Below, in pieces: positions 54,640 to 63,767 of a stretch of 64,000 nt of DNA. Source of the DNA: Andalucia godoyi (Eukaryota; Discoba; Jakobea; Jakobida; Andaluciidae); NCBI GenBank assembly GCA_009859145.1, contig VRVR01000055.1, positions 84,062 to 148,061 of the forward strand. Reading direction: 5' to 3'. The translations under genes and the position numbers were made by a program. Each line of letters begins with the position of its first letter. Position 1 is the stretch's first letter. The notes under the pieces were generated by a model. It saw only the letters and a list, made by a program, of their open reading frames with translations, was not told the DNA's origin and searched no databases.

Positions 54640-55614
54640 TCAGGTTTGGGCCCTATCCGGTACTTGGAAATCCGGATACGCCGACTTCAGTCTTTTGAAT
54701 TGGTCGGTAACATTTGTCTCGCTGTGCAATGCCGACGAATTCGTCGACGCCGTCACCTTCCCTGGGGGAAGCTCTATTACCTTGCTTGCCAGCTTGCTGA
54801 TTCCGTGATCAACAATCCTCTGGACATCTTGTCGGCTTCCCTTCACCTCCAAAATGAATCCGTGGCACTCCGCTGAGGAATCAGGGTCCACATCCGTACC
54901 ACTCGAGATGATCTGTTGCCGAGTGGGTTGTGCAGATGCTGCATCTGAATTGAAAATGTGCTCGTATGCGTCAGAAATGACGGTAAAGACACCCAGGCGA
55001 CCATGTCGAAACAAGTCTGCGATATCCGAGTCATGCGATCCATTGAAAATGTCTTCCGGTTGCATCGTTCCTGAGGGTACCTTGATCGCAAGAAAGGTGA
55101 CTGGGGATGAAGAACGGAGCAGGTTGCCAAGAACCGTGGGCTGAGGTAGAGCTGCGTGGCCGCATTTAATGGAGGAAGAGGGTCCTGAACGGGAAAGGTC
55201 ATCTTTGTCAATGAGGCCCATGCGAAGCAGCGCTTCCGTCTCATTCACCACTTCCAGGGCGTCGGCATGGACTGCGAGATGCAGCGGCTTTCCAACAAGG
55301 ATGTCGCTCCGAAGATGAAACTGCGAATCCCAGCTTCCGGCCTGAGGACGAACAAGCAGATCGACAGTCAACCAATCCGAGGAAATCGTACTCTTCTGCA
55401 CGTTGTACAATAGCAAGTACTCCGATCGAGGGTCGCACGGAAGCGCGCCGTTGTCGACGTTCCTCTGCAGCACATCCACCAAGCATCCCATTCGACGTGC
55501 AAGAGACGTCTCAATTTGATCGCATCCCGAATACCATCTGCCAGAGAATATCCGGACATTGGCAGTCTTGTTGGCGCTTGCAGTGAGCAGAAACAGAAAT
55601 TCTTCCGACCTCAT
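54640..55614 (-). CDS. Unknown protein, 324 residues
   Basis: A continuous minus-strand frame runs from the ATG at 55614; it is also open to a non-ATG codon at 55626. The sequence has a mixed alpha/beta look, with segments such as SEYLLLYNVQKS, WLTVDLLVRPQAGSWD and LGVFTVISDAYEHIF, and a charged C-terminus. No signal peptide, membrane helix or motif was recognised. Plus-strand ORFs in the same interval are shorter and look like shadows. It is convergent with the zinc-cluster gene at 53438, 147 bp apart. Confidence 0.55.
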   Translation of the reverse strand: MRSEEFLFLLTASANKTANVRIFSGRWYSGCDQIETSLARRMGCLVDVLQRNVDNGALPCDPRSEYLLLYNVQKSTISSDWLTVDLLVRPQAGSWDSQFHLRSDILVGKPLHLAVHADALEVVNETEALLRMGLIDKDDLSRSGPSSSIKCGHAALPQPTVLGNLLRSSSPVTFLAIKVPSGTMQPEDIFNGSHDSDIADLFRHGRLGVFTVISDAYEHIFNSDAASAQPTRQQIISSGTDVDPDSSAECHGFILEVKGSRQDVQRIVDHGISKLASKVIELPPGKVTASTNSSALHSETNVTDQFKRLKSAYPDFQVPDRAQT

Positions 55615-55737
55615 GAACGCGAGCAATTTGATCCCCAGACGACAAAGGCGGATGAATGAACTTCTGCTTCACAGCAAATTGCTGATTGTTGTCCTTCTCG
55701 CCAATTTGTGCGTCAACATTTCCTTCTGCTTTGTTGT

Positions 55738-56004
55738 ATGAAAAAAACAGACAAAAAGCACATTCTCGTGCACGCTGCCCAACCTGGCGATAAAATGCCG
55801 GGGAACGTCCACTTTTGCGTGGTTCCCGCTTCCCTGAACGAGTTTTTCAACAACGATCCCTTTTTCGGCGCAATTCTCCGCCAATTCGAAGAAGCAAGGA
55901 ATGAAGCCTCAATTGACGCGCAAAAAGCATGCAGCCTGCTTTTGAGAACTGCCGTTGTTCGTTTGTTTCGGGCTCTGGAATCTGAAGGGGTTTGGCTTTT
56001 TTGA
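55738..56004 (+). CDS. Small unknown ORF
   Basis: There are 88 codons from an ATG: a short basic start (MKKTDKKHILVHAA), then a helical part (FFGAILRQFEEARNEASIDA ... LLLRTAVVRLFRALE). No family recognised. It starts 123 bp from the divergently transcribed ORF at 55614. Coding status is uncertain. Confidence 0.3.
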   Translation: MKKTDKKHILVHAAQPGDKMPGNVHFCVVPASLNEFFNNDPFFGAILRQFEEARNEASIDAQKACSLLLRTAVVRLFRALESEGVWLF

Positions 56005-56036
56005 CAGCCGAAACGTCTACTGCTGCACGCGAGCCA

Positions 56037-56290
56037 TGGAACAGGATGGCAAGAGACCCGATGGAGGCGTAAACGATGACAAGTCGGACGAGAGGCCAAC
56101 AACCGCTACCGCACCGAGTTCCACATTCGCACATTCGACAACGCAAGAAAGCGGTGCTTGCATGAATCCGTGCCGTCAAGAGAAGCATCGTTCATGGAAT
56201 TTGGAGTAAGAATAGAAACAATGTTTGCGAAGTGGACAGCATATATTTTATGGAACTCCAGGGCTGCTCCGGACAGTTGAACGAAATGAA
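56037..56290 (+). pseudogene. Possible decayed Zn2Cys6 copy
   Basis: Read from the ATG at 56037, the frame gives a hydrophilic N-terminus, then CMNPCRQEKHRSW, two stops, and KQCLRSGQHIFYGTPG. This resembles the zinc cluster of the gene at 57778 (CASCRFLHKKC ... CIRCLRTGKQCVYTG), with several Cys replaced by Trp, stop or Ile codons. Spacing is off by one residue in the first half, so the match may be coincidental. Confidence 0.3.
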
Positions 56291-56632
56291 TGAAGGCGCA
56301 AAAAAGTTGCACGAATTCGAGAGCATCTCCTCCAGCATACACGGGGCGGTTGAAGGCAACACCCTTCTGCGGCATTGCGATTTTGCGGCGGACCCGCGTT
56401 AATTTGACGATTCGGATGGTGTGAGCACATGGAGTCAAACAGAGGAAGAAACAATCGCTGTGCTGCTCGAAACAGAGACTCGAGTTCTGCACAACAGAAA
56501 AACCAGTACTCTTGTTTGAGAAAGTATTTTGTCCAAATGAGTGCAAGCTCGACCCTCTGCATGTGAGAGAGTTTCCGGCTTACTGTGGTCCAAGCAGCAC
56601 AAGGAATTCATTAGAAGATCAGTTCAACGGCC

Positions 56633-56646
56633 GGGGGGGGGGGGGG
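56633..56646. repeat. Poly-G run of 14
   Basis: Fourteen consecutive G in GGCCGGGGG...GTGGAAG. Such runs are prone to length errors and replication slippage, and could form a G-quadruplex-like structure with nearby G tracts. Confidence 0.95.
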
Positions 56647-56780
56647 TGGAAGAGGATGAGAATGCTCGGAGAAGGAGGTTTACGATACTCAAATGCGGAG
56701 CCAGGATTGCTTCGGTGGCTCTGTTCTACCATTCCAACTTTACAAGGCTCGGAGCGTACTGCACAAACTGCCCCTCCTTT

Positions 56781-56993
56781 TCAGTCCTTGTTCTGGGTCT
56801 CGCCCTTCGAGAATTCGACCTGGCCCTTGTCTTTTGCCTGCTGATAGTCGTCAGGGTTGTCATAGCCGTGGGCGTGCGCCTGTGCAGTCAATCCGCCCTT
56901 GCTTGCAATGGACTGCTGCTGCTGCGGGTCCATTGCTGCAAAGCCGCGCTGGCTGCCACTGTTGGAATTGTCTTGGTCCTGTTGACGGTTCAT
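56781..56993 (-). CDS. KGG-motif stress-type mini-protein
   Basis: There are 70 codons from the ATG at 56993. The centre reads RGFAAMDPQQQQSIASKGG, a clear copy of the KGG motif (RGFAxMDPEKQxxIASKGG) found in bacterial general stress proteins such as GsiB and in fungal conidiation protein Con-10. The flanks are hydrophilic, Gln/Asn/Asp-rich (MNRQQDQDNSNSGSQ; DDYQQAKDKGQVEFSKGE), consistent with an intrinsically disordered, desiccation-related protein. One full KGG unit is present, where bacterial members often have several. No signal peptide, so cytosolic or nuclear. Confidence comes from the motif rather than from length. Confidence 0.8.
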   Translation of the reverse strand: MNRQQDQDNSNSGSQRGFAAMDPQQQQSIASKGGLTAQAHAHGYDNPDDYQQAKDKGQVEFSKGETQNKD

Positions 56994-57777
56994 TGCTGAT
57001 AGATGTTATTTTGGGTGGTTTCGCTTTGTGCAAAAGAACGAATGGAAGAAAAAAAAGATGTGCAGATCAAATGCAGAGCACAGCTATTCATACGAATTCA
57101 TGAGTTCATTCATACAACTGCAGTTCAATTGGTTTGTAATTTCGGCTGTTCCATTGATACAGACTGCGGATCCAGCGGGGAAAGTGCAATTTCAACTGGA
57201 TCCTCGTCCTTGCGAAGGGGGGCTGGAAAAATTAGCGACTGACTCCAGTGCGATCCTTATGCAGAGGGTAAGCAACCAAGTCGTCCGCCGAGCGGTTCAA
57301 GTTTTTCACATCGCCCAGTTTCGTTGTGTCAAAGATCGGTTCATCGGAGGGAACTGGTCAGGAGCGACGATAACCCGGGGAACGGTCATTGAATCTGCGC
57401 TCCGACTGCGGCTGTGTCACGCAATAGTGGGCGATCAGATACGGAGGCTGTGCGAATACAGAACTGGTCGGATCACATTTGGACGGTAGCAAGGAACTTT
57501 CGAACTGTTGAAGGGAAGAACTTCCATTTCGGGTTTGCTGAGATGTCCCAATCGGGTTGCATTTACGTCTGCACCGCACTACAAAAGAGTTCCTCCTCAT
57601 GTGCTCGTATTGAAATTGTTGGACCGCGAAAGGGAGGCTCTCCTTTGTTGTTCCACTAATCCTCTCTCTCTCTCTCTGTGTCAGCTCAAAACGGAGAGTG
57701 CTGTCTTGTTTGCATTTTTTCATTTCTTCTTCTTCTTCTCTGAACAGTCATGGGCTTTGACACACGCAAGGGAGAAC
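56994..57777. other. Intergenic; CT microsatellite and pyrimidine-rich leader
   Basis: No supported gene; a 153-codon ORF at 57028-57489 shows no domain. A CT repeat lies at about 57661-57678, and a long T/C-rich tract (57712-57741) ends in CTGAACAG, which resembles a polypyrimidine-AG splice acceptor, 31 bp before the ATG at 57778. Confidence 0.45.
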
Positions 57778-58368
57778 ATGGACGACTTTGACACAGAATC
57801 CCCCGAATCCTTTGAAAGCACATCGTGTGCTTCCTGTCGATTTCTTCACAAGAAATGCGATCGTCATAGCCCTGTTTGCATCAGATGTCTTCGAACCGGT
57901 AAACAATGCGTATACACAGGGATAACGGCTGGAAGACCGAGGAAATCCGCAGGAACAGCGACTCCTACTTGTGCAACTCACTTCAAAAAGAAAATCTGCT
58001 CTTGCGACTTTACCGAGTCTCGGCTGTGCGTACCGCCACCTATAAAATCGACGCCCTTCAGCCGAGGCGACAATCACCGATTGCAGTCCGATTTTGGCAA
58101 TCGCTACCACAGCCGCTTGGATGCATTCACTCCAGACTCGGAAAACAAGAACGCCATCGTTCCCAAATCACGGCCACTGTCTCTCTCTCCTGTTCCGCAC
58201 GCCGCTTCGTATCTTCCGTCTCTCGACTACTGTTTGCCAGCCAATTCGTCTGTGAATCTGGCAACCAGTTTTGCACATGATGATATCGAATGCTCCATTC
58301 TGCAGTGCGTCGCACGACAGCTGTTGGCATTTGGAACTTCGACAACTCCCGTGAATGACTGCGTGTGA
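57778..58368 (+). CDS. Zn2Cys6 zinc-cluster protein (short form)
   Basis: There are 196 codons from the ATG at 57778. The frame is open further upstream through a pyrimidine tract that would encode a Phe/Leu run, so the later ATG is preferred. The zinc cluster starts at C17: C-x2-C-x6-C-x6-C-x2-C-x6-C (TSCASCRFLHKKCDRHSPVC), then VYTGITAGRPRKS, where GRPRK also resembles an AT-hook-like minor-groove contact. The rest is Ser/Pro-rich with no folded domain evident and ends after a short hydrophobic helix. The frame has no break. Likely a small DNA-binding regulator; it lacks a visible dimerisation coiled coil and the fungal middle homology region. Closest paralogue: 53438. Confidence 0.8.
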   Translation: MDDFDTESPESFESTSCASCRFLHKKCDRHSPVCIRCLRTGKQCVYTGITAGRPRKSAGTATPTCATHFKKKICSCDFTESRLCVPPPIKSTPFSRGDNHRLQSDFGNRYHSRLDAFTPDSENKNAIVPKSRPLSLSPVPHAASYLPSLDYCLPANSSVNLATSFAHDDIECSILQCVARQLLAFGTSTTPVNDCV

Positions 58369-59416
58369 CTTCGGCTAATTCGTGAGCAATACTCATGTGT
58401 AAACGAATTTCCCCAACGACAGCCATTCGTGCTTTGTTTGTGTGCTAGATTGTCGAAGCACCCAATGAGCGCTGCGAATGACGCGAAAACGCCCAAAGCA
58501 ACAAAAAGGGCGCGGCTGACAACGAATCGAGGTGACCGGTTCATTCAAATGCAAACAGTTCTGTGCATTATGAAACACACATCAACATCTAGGCGGTTTT
58601 CTCTTTTACAACACAGAAAAGGACCGGTTTTTTGTTTTTTGTTTTTTGTTGCAAAAAGAGAGGCAATGTCGTCGTTCAACCTTTTCATTCCACATACTGA
58701 CAACTGACAACAGTTGACGTTCTCCATTTGGTAGTATTTGCGAAAATTCTCCGGCAGCACCCCATTACTCGACCGTTCGCCTTTTCATTATCTTCTTGGG
58801 GACGCATCCTTTCTTTTCTTATGGAAGAACAAAATTCTTTCCATGCTATTCCATGTGTGCATGTGCGCCCCCATGAATTTCATTTGTGATTGCGAGTAGT
58901 TGATAGAGTCGCTCACACCATGGCTTGCCAGCTGTTGAACAACTGACAACCACTGGACGCCCAACCGATGTCTTGCCCGGCGTTTTCATTTGTCGTGTCT
59001 GTACTGCAGCACTAAAATTGCATATGCTGCAGAAGTACACGGACTGTTGAAAGCCATCGTATAGCGATCTTGCTTTCTACTGTTCGATTCTTATCCAACA
59101 GGGGCTGTCTTGAATTTGATATCCGGATTTTCTCGCAGTAGACGGTGCGTCCTTTCGTTCCAAATGCACAAAATGCATCGAAGACCTTTCAGAGAATTTG
59201 GGGTGTTTCCAAAGTTTTTGTCGTCTTCCCATTGTCGATGAGTTCTTCGTCCTCTCAGACACGAAGCCGGTGGATTGTTTGTTTGATCTACATATCGTAT
59301 CCAGAGCAGATCAGCATCGCTCAGCAGTATTCAGCAAATGCCGCATGTCCGACTGGCTCGCATTGAAGACCCGGAAGAAGTCACCCAACACCCAATCTAT
59401 CAAGACGCCTGTCCTT
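58369..59416. other. Intergenic, nothing recognised
   Basis: Short ORFs only. TTTTTTG is repeated three times at about 58627-58650. No domain, RNA gene or element end noticed. Confidence 0.4.
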
Positions 59417-60004
59417 TCAATCAGCAATGTCCAGCTGTTTGCTGTTGCAATGATGACGCTCGGTGACCTCTGTGTCATGACAGTTGTGCAGGTTGTTGGG
59501 GGGCTGCGTTCCATGCTCATTGCGACCGTTGAAATGCAGCACTGTGATGCATGATGCCAGACTGGGCGAGGCAGTTTCTCGCTGGTCTGGTAAGGCAGGA
59601 CCTCGCCATCCTTTCGCCATCCAGTCATTGCACGCGCCTTGAAACTTTTCGGCAAATTTTGCGGCTCTTCCAGGTGGCTTCCCGACATATCTGCACGATT
59701 CTCCGTCTTCTTCGCAACGGCTGCACGGCGGTCCTTCCCTCCCACACTTCCTATGCAAGGAGCGACATCGCTCACAGGAAAACAATTGGAAACTTTGGTT
59801 TCTTTCTTTTGCATCGACCAACATAGTGTCCACACAAATTGACTCGAGTTTTGAATGCATAGGCTGGCTGCATCGTTCAGCACGGTCTTCACAGCATTCT
59901 TGTACTGTGGACGAATAGCTTTCGGATGAAGGAACTTCATCGTGAATCATAATCCGAGGAACTGCTGCAAGCTGATTTTCGGATGTTTCTTTTGGTGTTT
60001 TCAT
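59417..60004 (-). CDS. Zn2Cys6 zinc-cluster protein
   Basis: There are 195 codons from the ATG at 60004. The family block SFQLFSCERC leads into the cluster C77-x2-C-x6-C-x6-C-x2-C-x6-C (CRSLHRKCGREGPPC), then RYVGKPPGRAAK and the downstream block NDWMAKGWRGP, both shared with the gene at 51085. The N-terminal 70 residues are acidic and Ser-rich with extra Cys; the C-terminus is His/Asn-rich and unstructured. The frame is uninterrupted. It is the best intact template for reading the dead copy at 62881. Predicted nuclear DNA-binding regulator; target unknown. Confidence 0.82.
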   Translation of the reverse strand: MKTPKETSENQLAAVPRIMIHDEVPSSESYSSTVQECCEDRAERCSQPMHSKLESICVDTMLVDAKERNQSFQLFSCERCRSLHRKCGREGPPCSRCEEDGESCRYVGKPPGRAAKFAEKFQGACNDWMAKGWRGPALPDQRETASPSLASCITVLHFNGRNEHGTQPPNNLHNCHDTEVTERHHCNSKQLDIAD

Positions 60005-60747
60005 TGTGCGGAAACTGTTCTTTTCGACTTTTTGGACTGGTGTTTTTGAGACAGCGAATTGAGAATGGAGTGTGTCGAACGACAGTGAACCACGAGAAGA
60101 AGGAAAAGTGCAAATAGCTCGATCAAAAACAATTAGACATTGCGGAAGGGGAGGTCTGTGTTCCGTAGTCTACAGAGAAGACAAGCCGAACTCAAGCTTG
60201 CATTTCAACAGTTGTTGCGCCTGGTGTTCTGTTTCCACTCTGATCGCAGAGGATCACTTCCGATACAGAATTTATGCTTCATGTTGCTCTCTTTCTTTGA
60301 GCATTTTGATTTCTTCTTTTTGTCCGAAATTCTTCTTCGTTTGACAGGCACACAGTCCTTCTTGTTGTGGAGTTGCGCTGATTGGCGATTGCTGTCTGGT
60401 TTCTTTGTTCTTTTCTTCGAGTCCTGACAATGACATGTTGGCTGAATCAGAGACGCGGTGTTGATGGTATGCACAGCACAGAAAGACACAGTCCGTGTAA
60501 TTGGTACGTTTTTAATGAATGTTGTTATTTTTCTGCGGAAACATGCGTCGACAAAGGCATCCATATTTTTCCCAATCAGTCCTTCTGTAGATGGCTGTTG
60601 AAATGGTCATTTTCATTGCTCCGAAAAGCCTTCTCTCTTCTTTTTCAAGAATACTGTGCAAATGAAGAAATTTTCGAGAAAGAGCAATGATACAGAAACG
60701 ACGAATATCTTCATCAATTTATCTCTTTTTGCATTCATTGGATTAAA
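60005..60747. other. Intergenic, nothing recognised
   Basis: T-rich tracts and short ORFs on both strands. The stretch upstream of 60748 is AT-rich and pyrimidine-rich, as before other starts here. Confidence 0.4.
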
Positions 60748-61962
60748 ATGATCACTGATCTTCCATACGCACCATTCCAAAGGATCTTGTCCTTTTTGAA
60801 CTATGAAAACGTCCTCTCTCTTCGTTTGGTTTCTCGCAAGCACGAACAGGCCATCATAAGTGTGTTCTTGATTGGTGGCATCGTTTCGTTTCCTGACGAC
60901 GCTTGGCCGATAAAGGTCAGCGAGTTCCTCCGCATCTTCCCAAACATGCGGATTGCTCTTCGTTCGATACGGATCGCGAGCATGGAAGAGTGCGACGCAT
61001 ATCGTTTGTATCATTCACGGCTCCAGATTTCAGATATATTTGTTTTGCCTTGCATTCCAGGTGTCTATTCTCATGGTTTGTCTGCTGTCCACACTCTGTT
61101 GCCTCATGTCCCGACGAATTTTTTAGAAGAGGACCTGCAGGGCACGGCAGACAGTTTGTTTGGCGGTTGCTACGGGACACTGCATGTCGGATCGGAGATT
61201 TCGGTCAGCGACTTGACGCGGATCGCTGTTCATTTTCCGTACTGGGACGTGTCGGTTCGGTCCTTAACTTTGTGTTTTTCTGATGTGGAAGTCGATTTGC
61301 TGATCTCGTCCGCCCAGAGGATCCGGTGCACGGAAATTTGCATTGAAGTCGGATCTGCCTTGTCGTATTTTGGTCAATTGCTGCCGATCGCTAGTCGCTT
61401 AGTCTGTCTTCCGCGTCATTCCTCGAGGGTCTGTGCCTGGGAATGGATGCACTCCGTCTGTCACCGGTTCCTCCATGTGGAGGAGCTGCTGGTTGTTGTC
61501 TACCCTTCGCGAATACACGATGTGTATCTTCCGACCCTGTCCTCTCTCCCACAGCTGGAGAACTTGCGTTTTTGGGATCTTATGTGGATATCTGGAGACA
61601 TTTGCACGATCCACGTCCGGTTTTCCCGGTTGGATCCGGTTCTGATGATTATGATCAACGGAGATTCAATTTTGCAGACCGGTGTTTCCTCCAAAGTTGA
61701 GGTTTTCCCCTTGCCGATTGTCAATTCGTTCTACTCAGAATTGGTGTTGATAATAGATCTCCCGGAACCGTGGAGCCAGCGGTTGCATTTACCAGGATCT
61801 TCTTTCATATCTTCCCTCACTATTATACAAAAATCTGTGGCGACGTGTCCGAATCTTTCTGTCGGAAGGTTTCCAGATCTGTTGCAGTTGAACACCATCG
61901 GGGACGTTTTGCCTGCTTGGACGGCTTGGTTTCCCAGTGCTCAACTATGCCGATCTTCTTAG
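60748..61962 (+). CDS. F-box protein
   Basis: There are 404 codons from an ATG. The first 40 residues form an F-box-like motif (DLPYAPFQRILSFLNYENVL, then LRLVSRKHEQAI), with the Leu-Pro start and the Leu/Val-Ser-Arg/Lys pattern of SKP1-binding F-boxes. The remainder is a string of Leu-rich helix/strand segments (VRSLTLCFSDVEVDLL, LPQLENLRFWDLMW) that looks like irregular LRRs, as in FBXL-type proteins. No membrane segment. Expected role: substrate adaptor of an SCF ubiquitin ligase in the cytosol or nucleus; substrate unknown. The frame is intact. Confidence 0.75.
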   Translation: MITDLPYAPFQRILSFLNYENVLSLRLVSRKHEQAIISVFLIGGIVSFPDDAWPIKVSEFLRIFPNMRIALRSIRIASMEECDAYRLYHSRLQISDIFVLPCIPGVYSHGLSAVHTLLPHVPTNFLEEDLQGTADSLFGGCYGTLHVGSEISVSDLTRIAVHFPYWDVSVRSLTLCFSDVEVDLLISSAQRIRCTEICIEVGSALSYFGQLLPIASRLVCLPRHSSRVCAWEWMHSVCHRFLHVEELLVVVYPSRIHDVYLPTLSSLPQLENLRFWDLMWISGDICTIHVRFSRLDPVLMIMINGDSILQTGVSSKVEVFPLPIVNSFYSELVLIIDLPEPWSQRLHLPGSSFISSLTIIQKSVATCPNLSVGRFPDLLQLNTIGDVLPAWTAWFPSAQLCRSS

Positions 61963-62880
61963 CAATATATAGAACACAATATGGTCATCCGGATGAAGTT
62001 GCACCGTATGTATTCGTGAGCTTGTTTTCTGCTTGCTCTTTGAACTTGTATTTTGCACTGACGAGTGTTTCTTTTCTTTTTGGTGAAATAGGTGTTATGT
62101 CTTTCTCGCAGCTCGAGACAGCAGCTACATGACGGGCCAGGTGCTGCATCCAAACGGCATATGTTTCTGCGCTCCTTCTTAGACATTGGATTATCGATAC
62201 TGATGTTCTTGTTTTCTTAATGCAGGGCATGTCCGTGAGCAGCTAATCTGCCGATTGTCGACAAGAGTGGGGAATGTGGGAGGTTCCGTTGGGTGTTGAT
62301 TCTCCACAACTCTACTTGTCTTCTCCAGCTCTTAATCGGAATAGTCACAGCAGGTTTTCTTCGAAAGTTTTGTCAAGACCCACAAAGTAGTTTACAGCGC
62401 CCACAGGACTAAACACGTCCCAGATTGTTCGCCAAATTCCGATTCGTCCGGAGCTACACTTTCCGACTTGTGTGGAAGGACCAAAGGAGACCACACAAGT
62501 GTCTGCGGATTCACCCCGCAAGCATCACAATTCTTCCCATTAAAAAATATTAACAAAATAAATATGGCAGGCTCCACCGCCCTCCGAAGAGCCCTGTCCG
62601 TCCAGATTGCAAATATGCAAGCAAGCAGACATGCTGCGTACAGTAACAAAGGACGACAGATGAAAGTCGACCATGTTATGGGACTCTTTCACCAATGGCA
62701 GTTCGGAGGGGAAGCGTAGACGAAGTAATTTGGAAGCATCTTCGGTCCCGACGTCTCGCTCAAGCGCGTCGAACCTACCACCCAGACAAGAGAACCGCTG
62801 CCCAGCTAGTGAAAATCATCCTTCGCTTTCTGTGCGAGGTCTACTTTGTTCTTTACACAATATACATAAAGTAACTTCAG
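61963..62880. other. Intergenic, nothing recognised
   Basis: Short ORFs only, including an 83-codon frame at 62468-62719 without features. No repeat or element end noticed. Confidence 0.4.
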
Positions 62881-63456
62881 ATGCGTTCTCATTTCCGAGT
62901 GGTTACAGAAACAGAGTCTCAACAGTCTTCACCATCCGCTTTGTCATCAAATCAGACAGATACGAAAGGCAGTACCGCCCAATCTGGCATTCCAATGACC
63001 AGTTCTCATTCAGCTGAGCGAAATGCAAAGCCGTATGATGATGTGCAAGTCTTTCATAAAGATTCAGCAGACGGGATTCACGATGCGCTTGCTGCAGTAC
63101 AAAACATGCAAGTTGCAACTGTTGACGATGCATCGTCGGCTTTTCCTCTTTCAACAGACGCCTGTCCATCACGCACAAACGTTCAGAAAAAGGATGCAAC
63201 AACTTGGTTTCAACTGTTCTTATGCAAGAGGTGCCGACAATTACATTAGATCTGCGATAGAAGAGCTCTTCGATGCCTGCGATGGGAAGACGCGAACGAG
63301 GACTGTGTATAAGTTGGAAGATCTCCAGGAAGAAGAAGACCGTCACACAGTCAACAAGAGTGGATGACGAAAGGATGACGCGGCCCTGCTGCAGCATCGA
63401 AAGCCGACGAGAAGACGGGCGAAGAAAGAGTGGAAACGCACGAGAACCTCGTTTAA
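62881..63456 (+). pseudogene. Zn2Cys6 zinc-cluster gene with three internal stops
   Basis: From the ATG at 62881 the frame runs through a Ser-rich N-terminus to TTWFQLFLCKRCRQLH and then a TAG at 63247-63249. Reading on in the same frame without any indel gives ICDRRALRCLRWEDANEDCV, a TAA (63310-63312), VGRSPGRRRP, EWMTKG, a TGA (63376-63378) and RGPAAA, ending with TAA at 63454-63456. This aligns residue for residue with the gene at 59417: the second stop replaces the Tyr before VGKPPGR, the third replaces Trp in AKGWRGP, and the fifth zinc Cys has become Trp. The cluster cannot bind two zinc ions. This is a clear relic. Confidence 0.9.
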
Positions 63457-63767
63457 TCCTTTTGGATTCGTGAGGCCGTATCTGGTGTTTCGTGTCTGTG
63501 ATGAAGATGAAGCATTCGTCAATGAAGCGAGGCTTTTGAAAATTAAATTATTGGTTCGATCGTCAGATAGCAAGGCAACTCCGCCATTCGATGTTCGCTG
63601 ATGGAATTTCAAAACCGCCTGCCCAGTGCATGTTTCCCTTATTCTTCGATCCGAGAACAAAACTGATTTACAAAAAAGATGCTTGTAAACCGCAGCATCA
63701 CCAAAAGTACATGTGACCCTAGCAGTAACAGAAATTTTTTGCAACAGTCCTACGCCAAGATCCAATC
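63457..63767. other. Intergenic, 3' region of the right-edge gene
   Basis: No gene supported. The minus-strand ORF that crosses this stretch (63343-63906) is in a different frame from the right-edge coding sequence and has no features. Confidence 0.4.

Noticed and set aside
57028-57489. 153-codon plus ORF
   Set aside because: No recognisable domain, and equally long competing minus ORFs.
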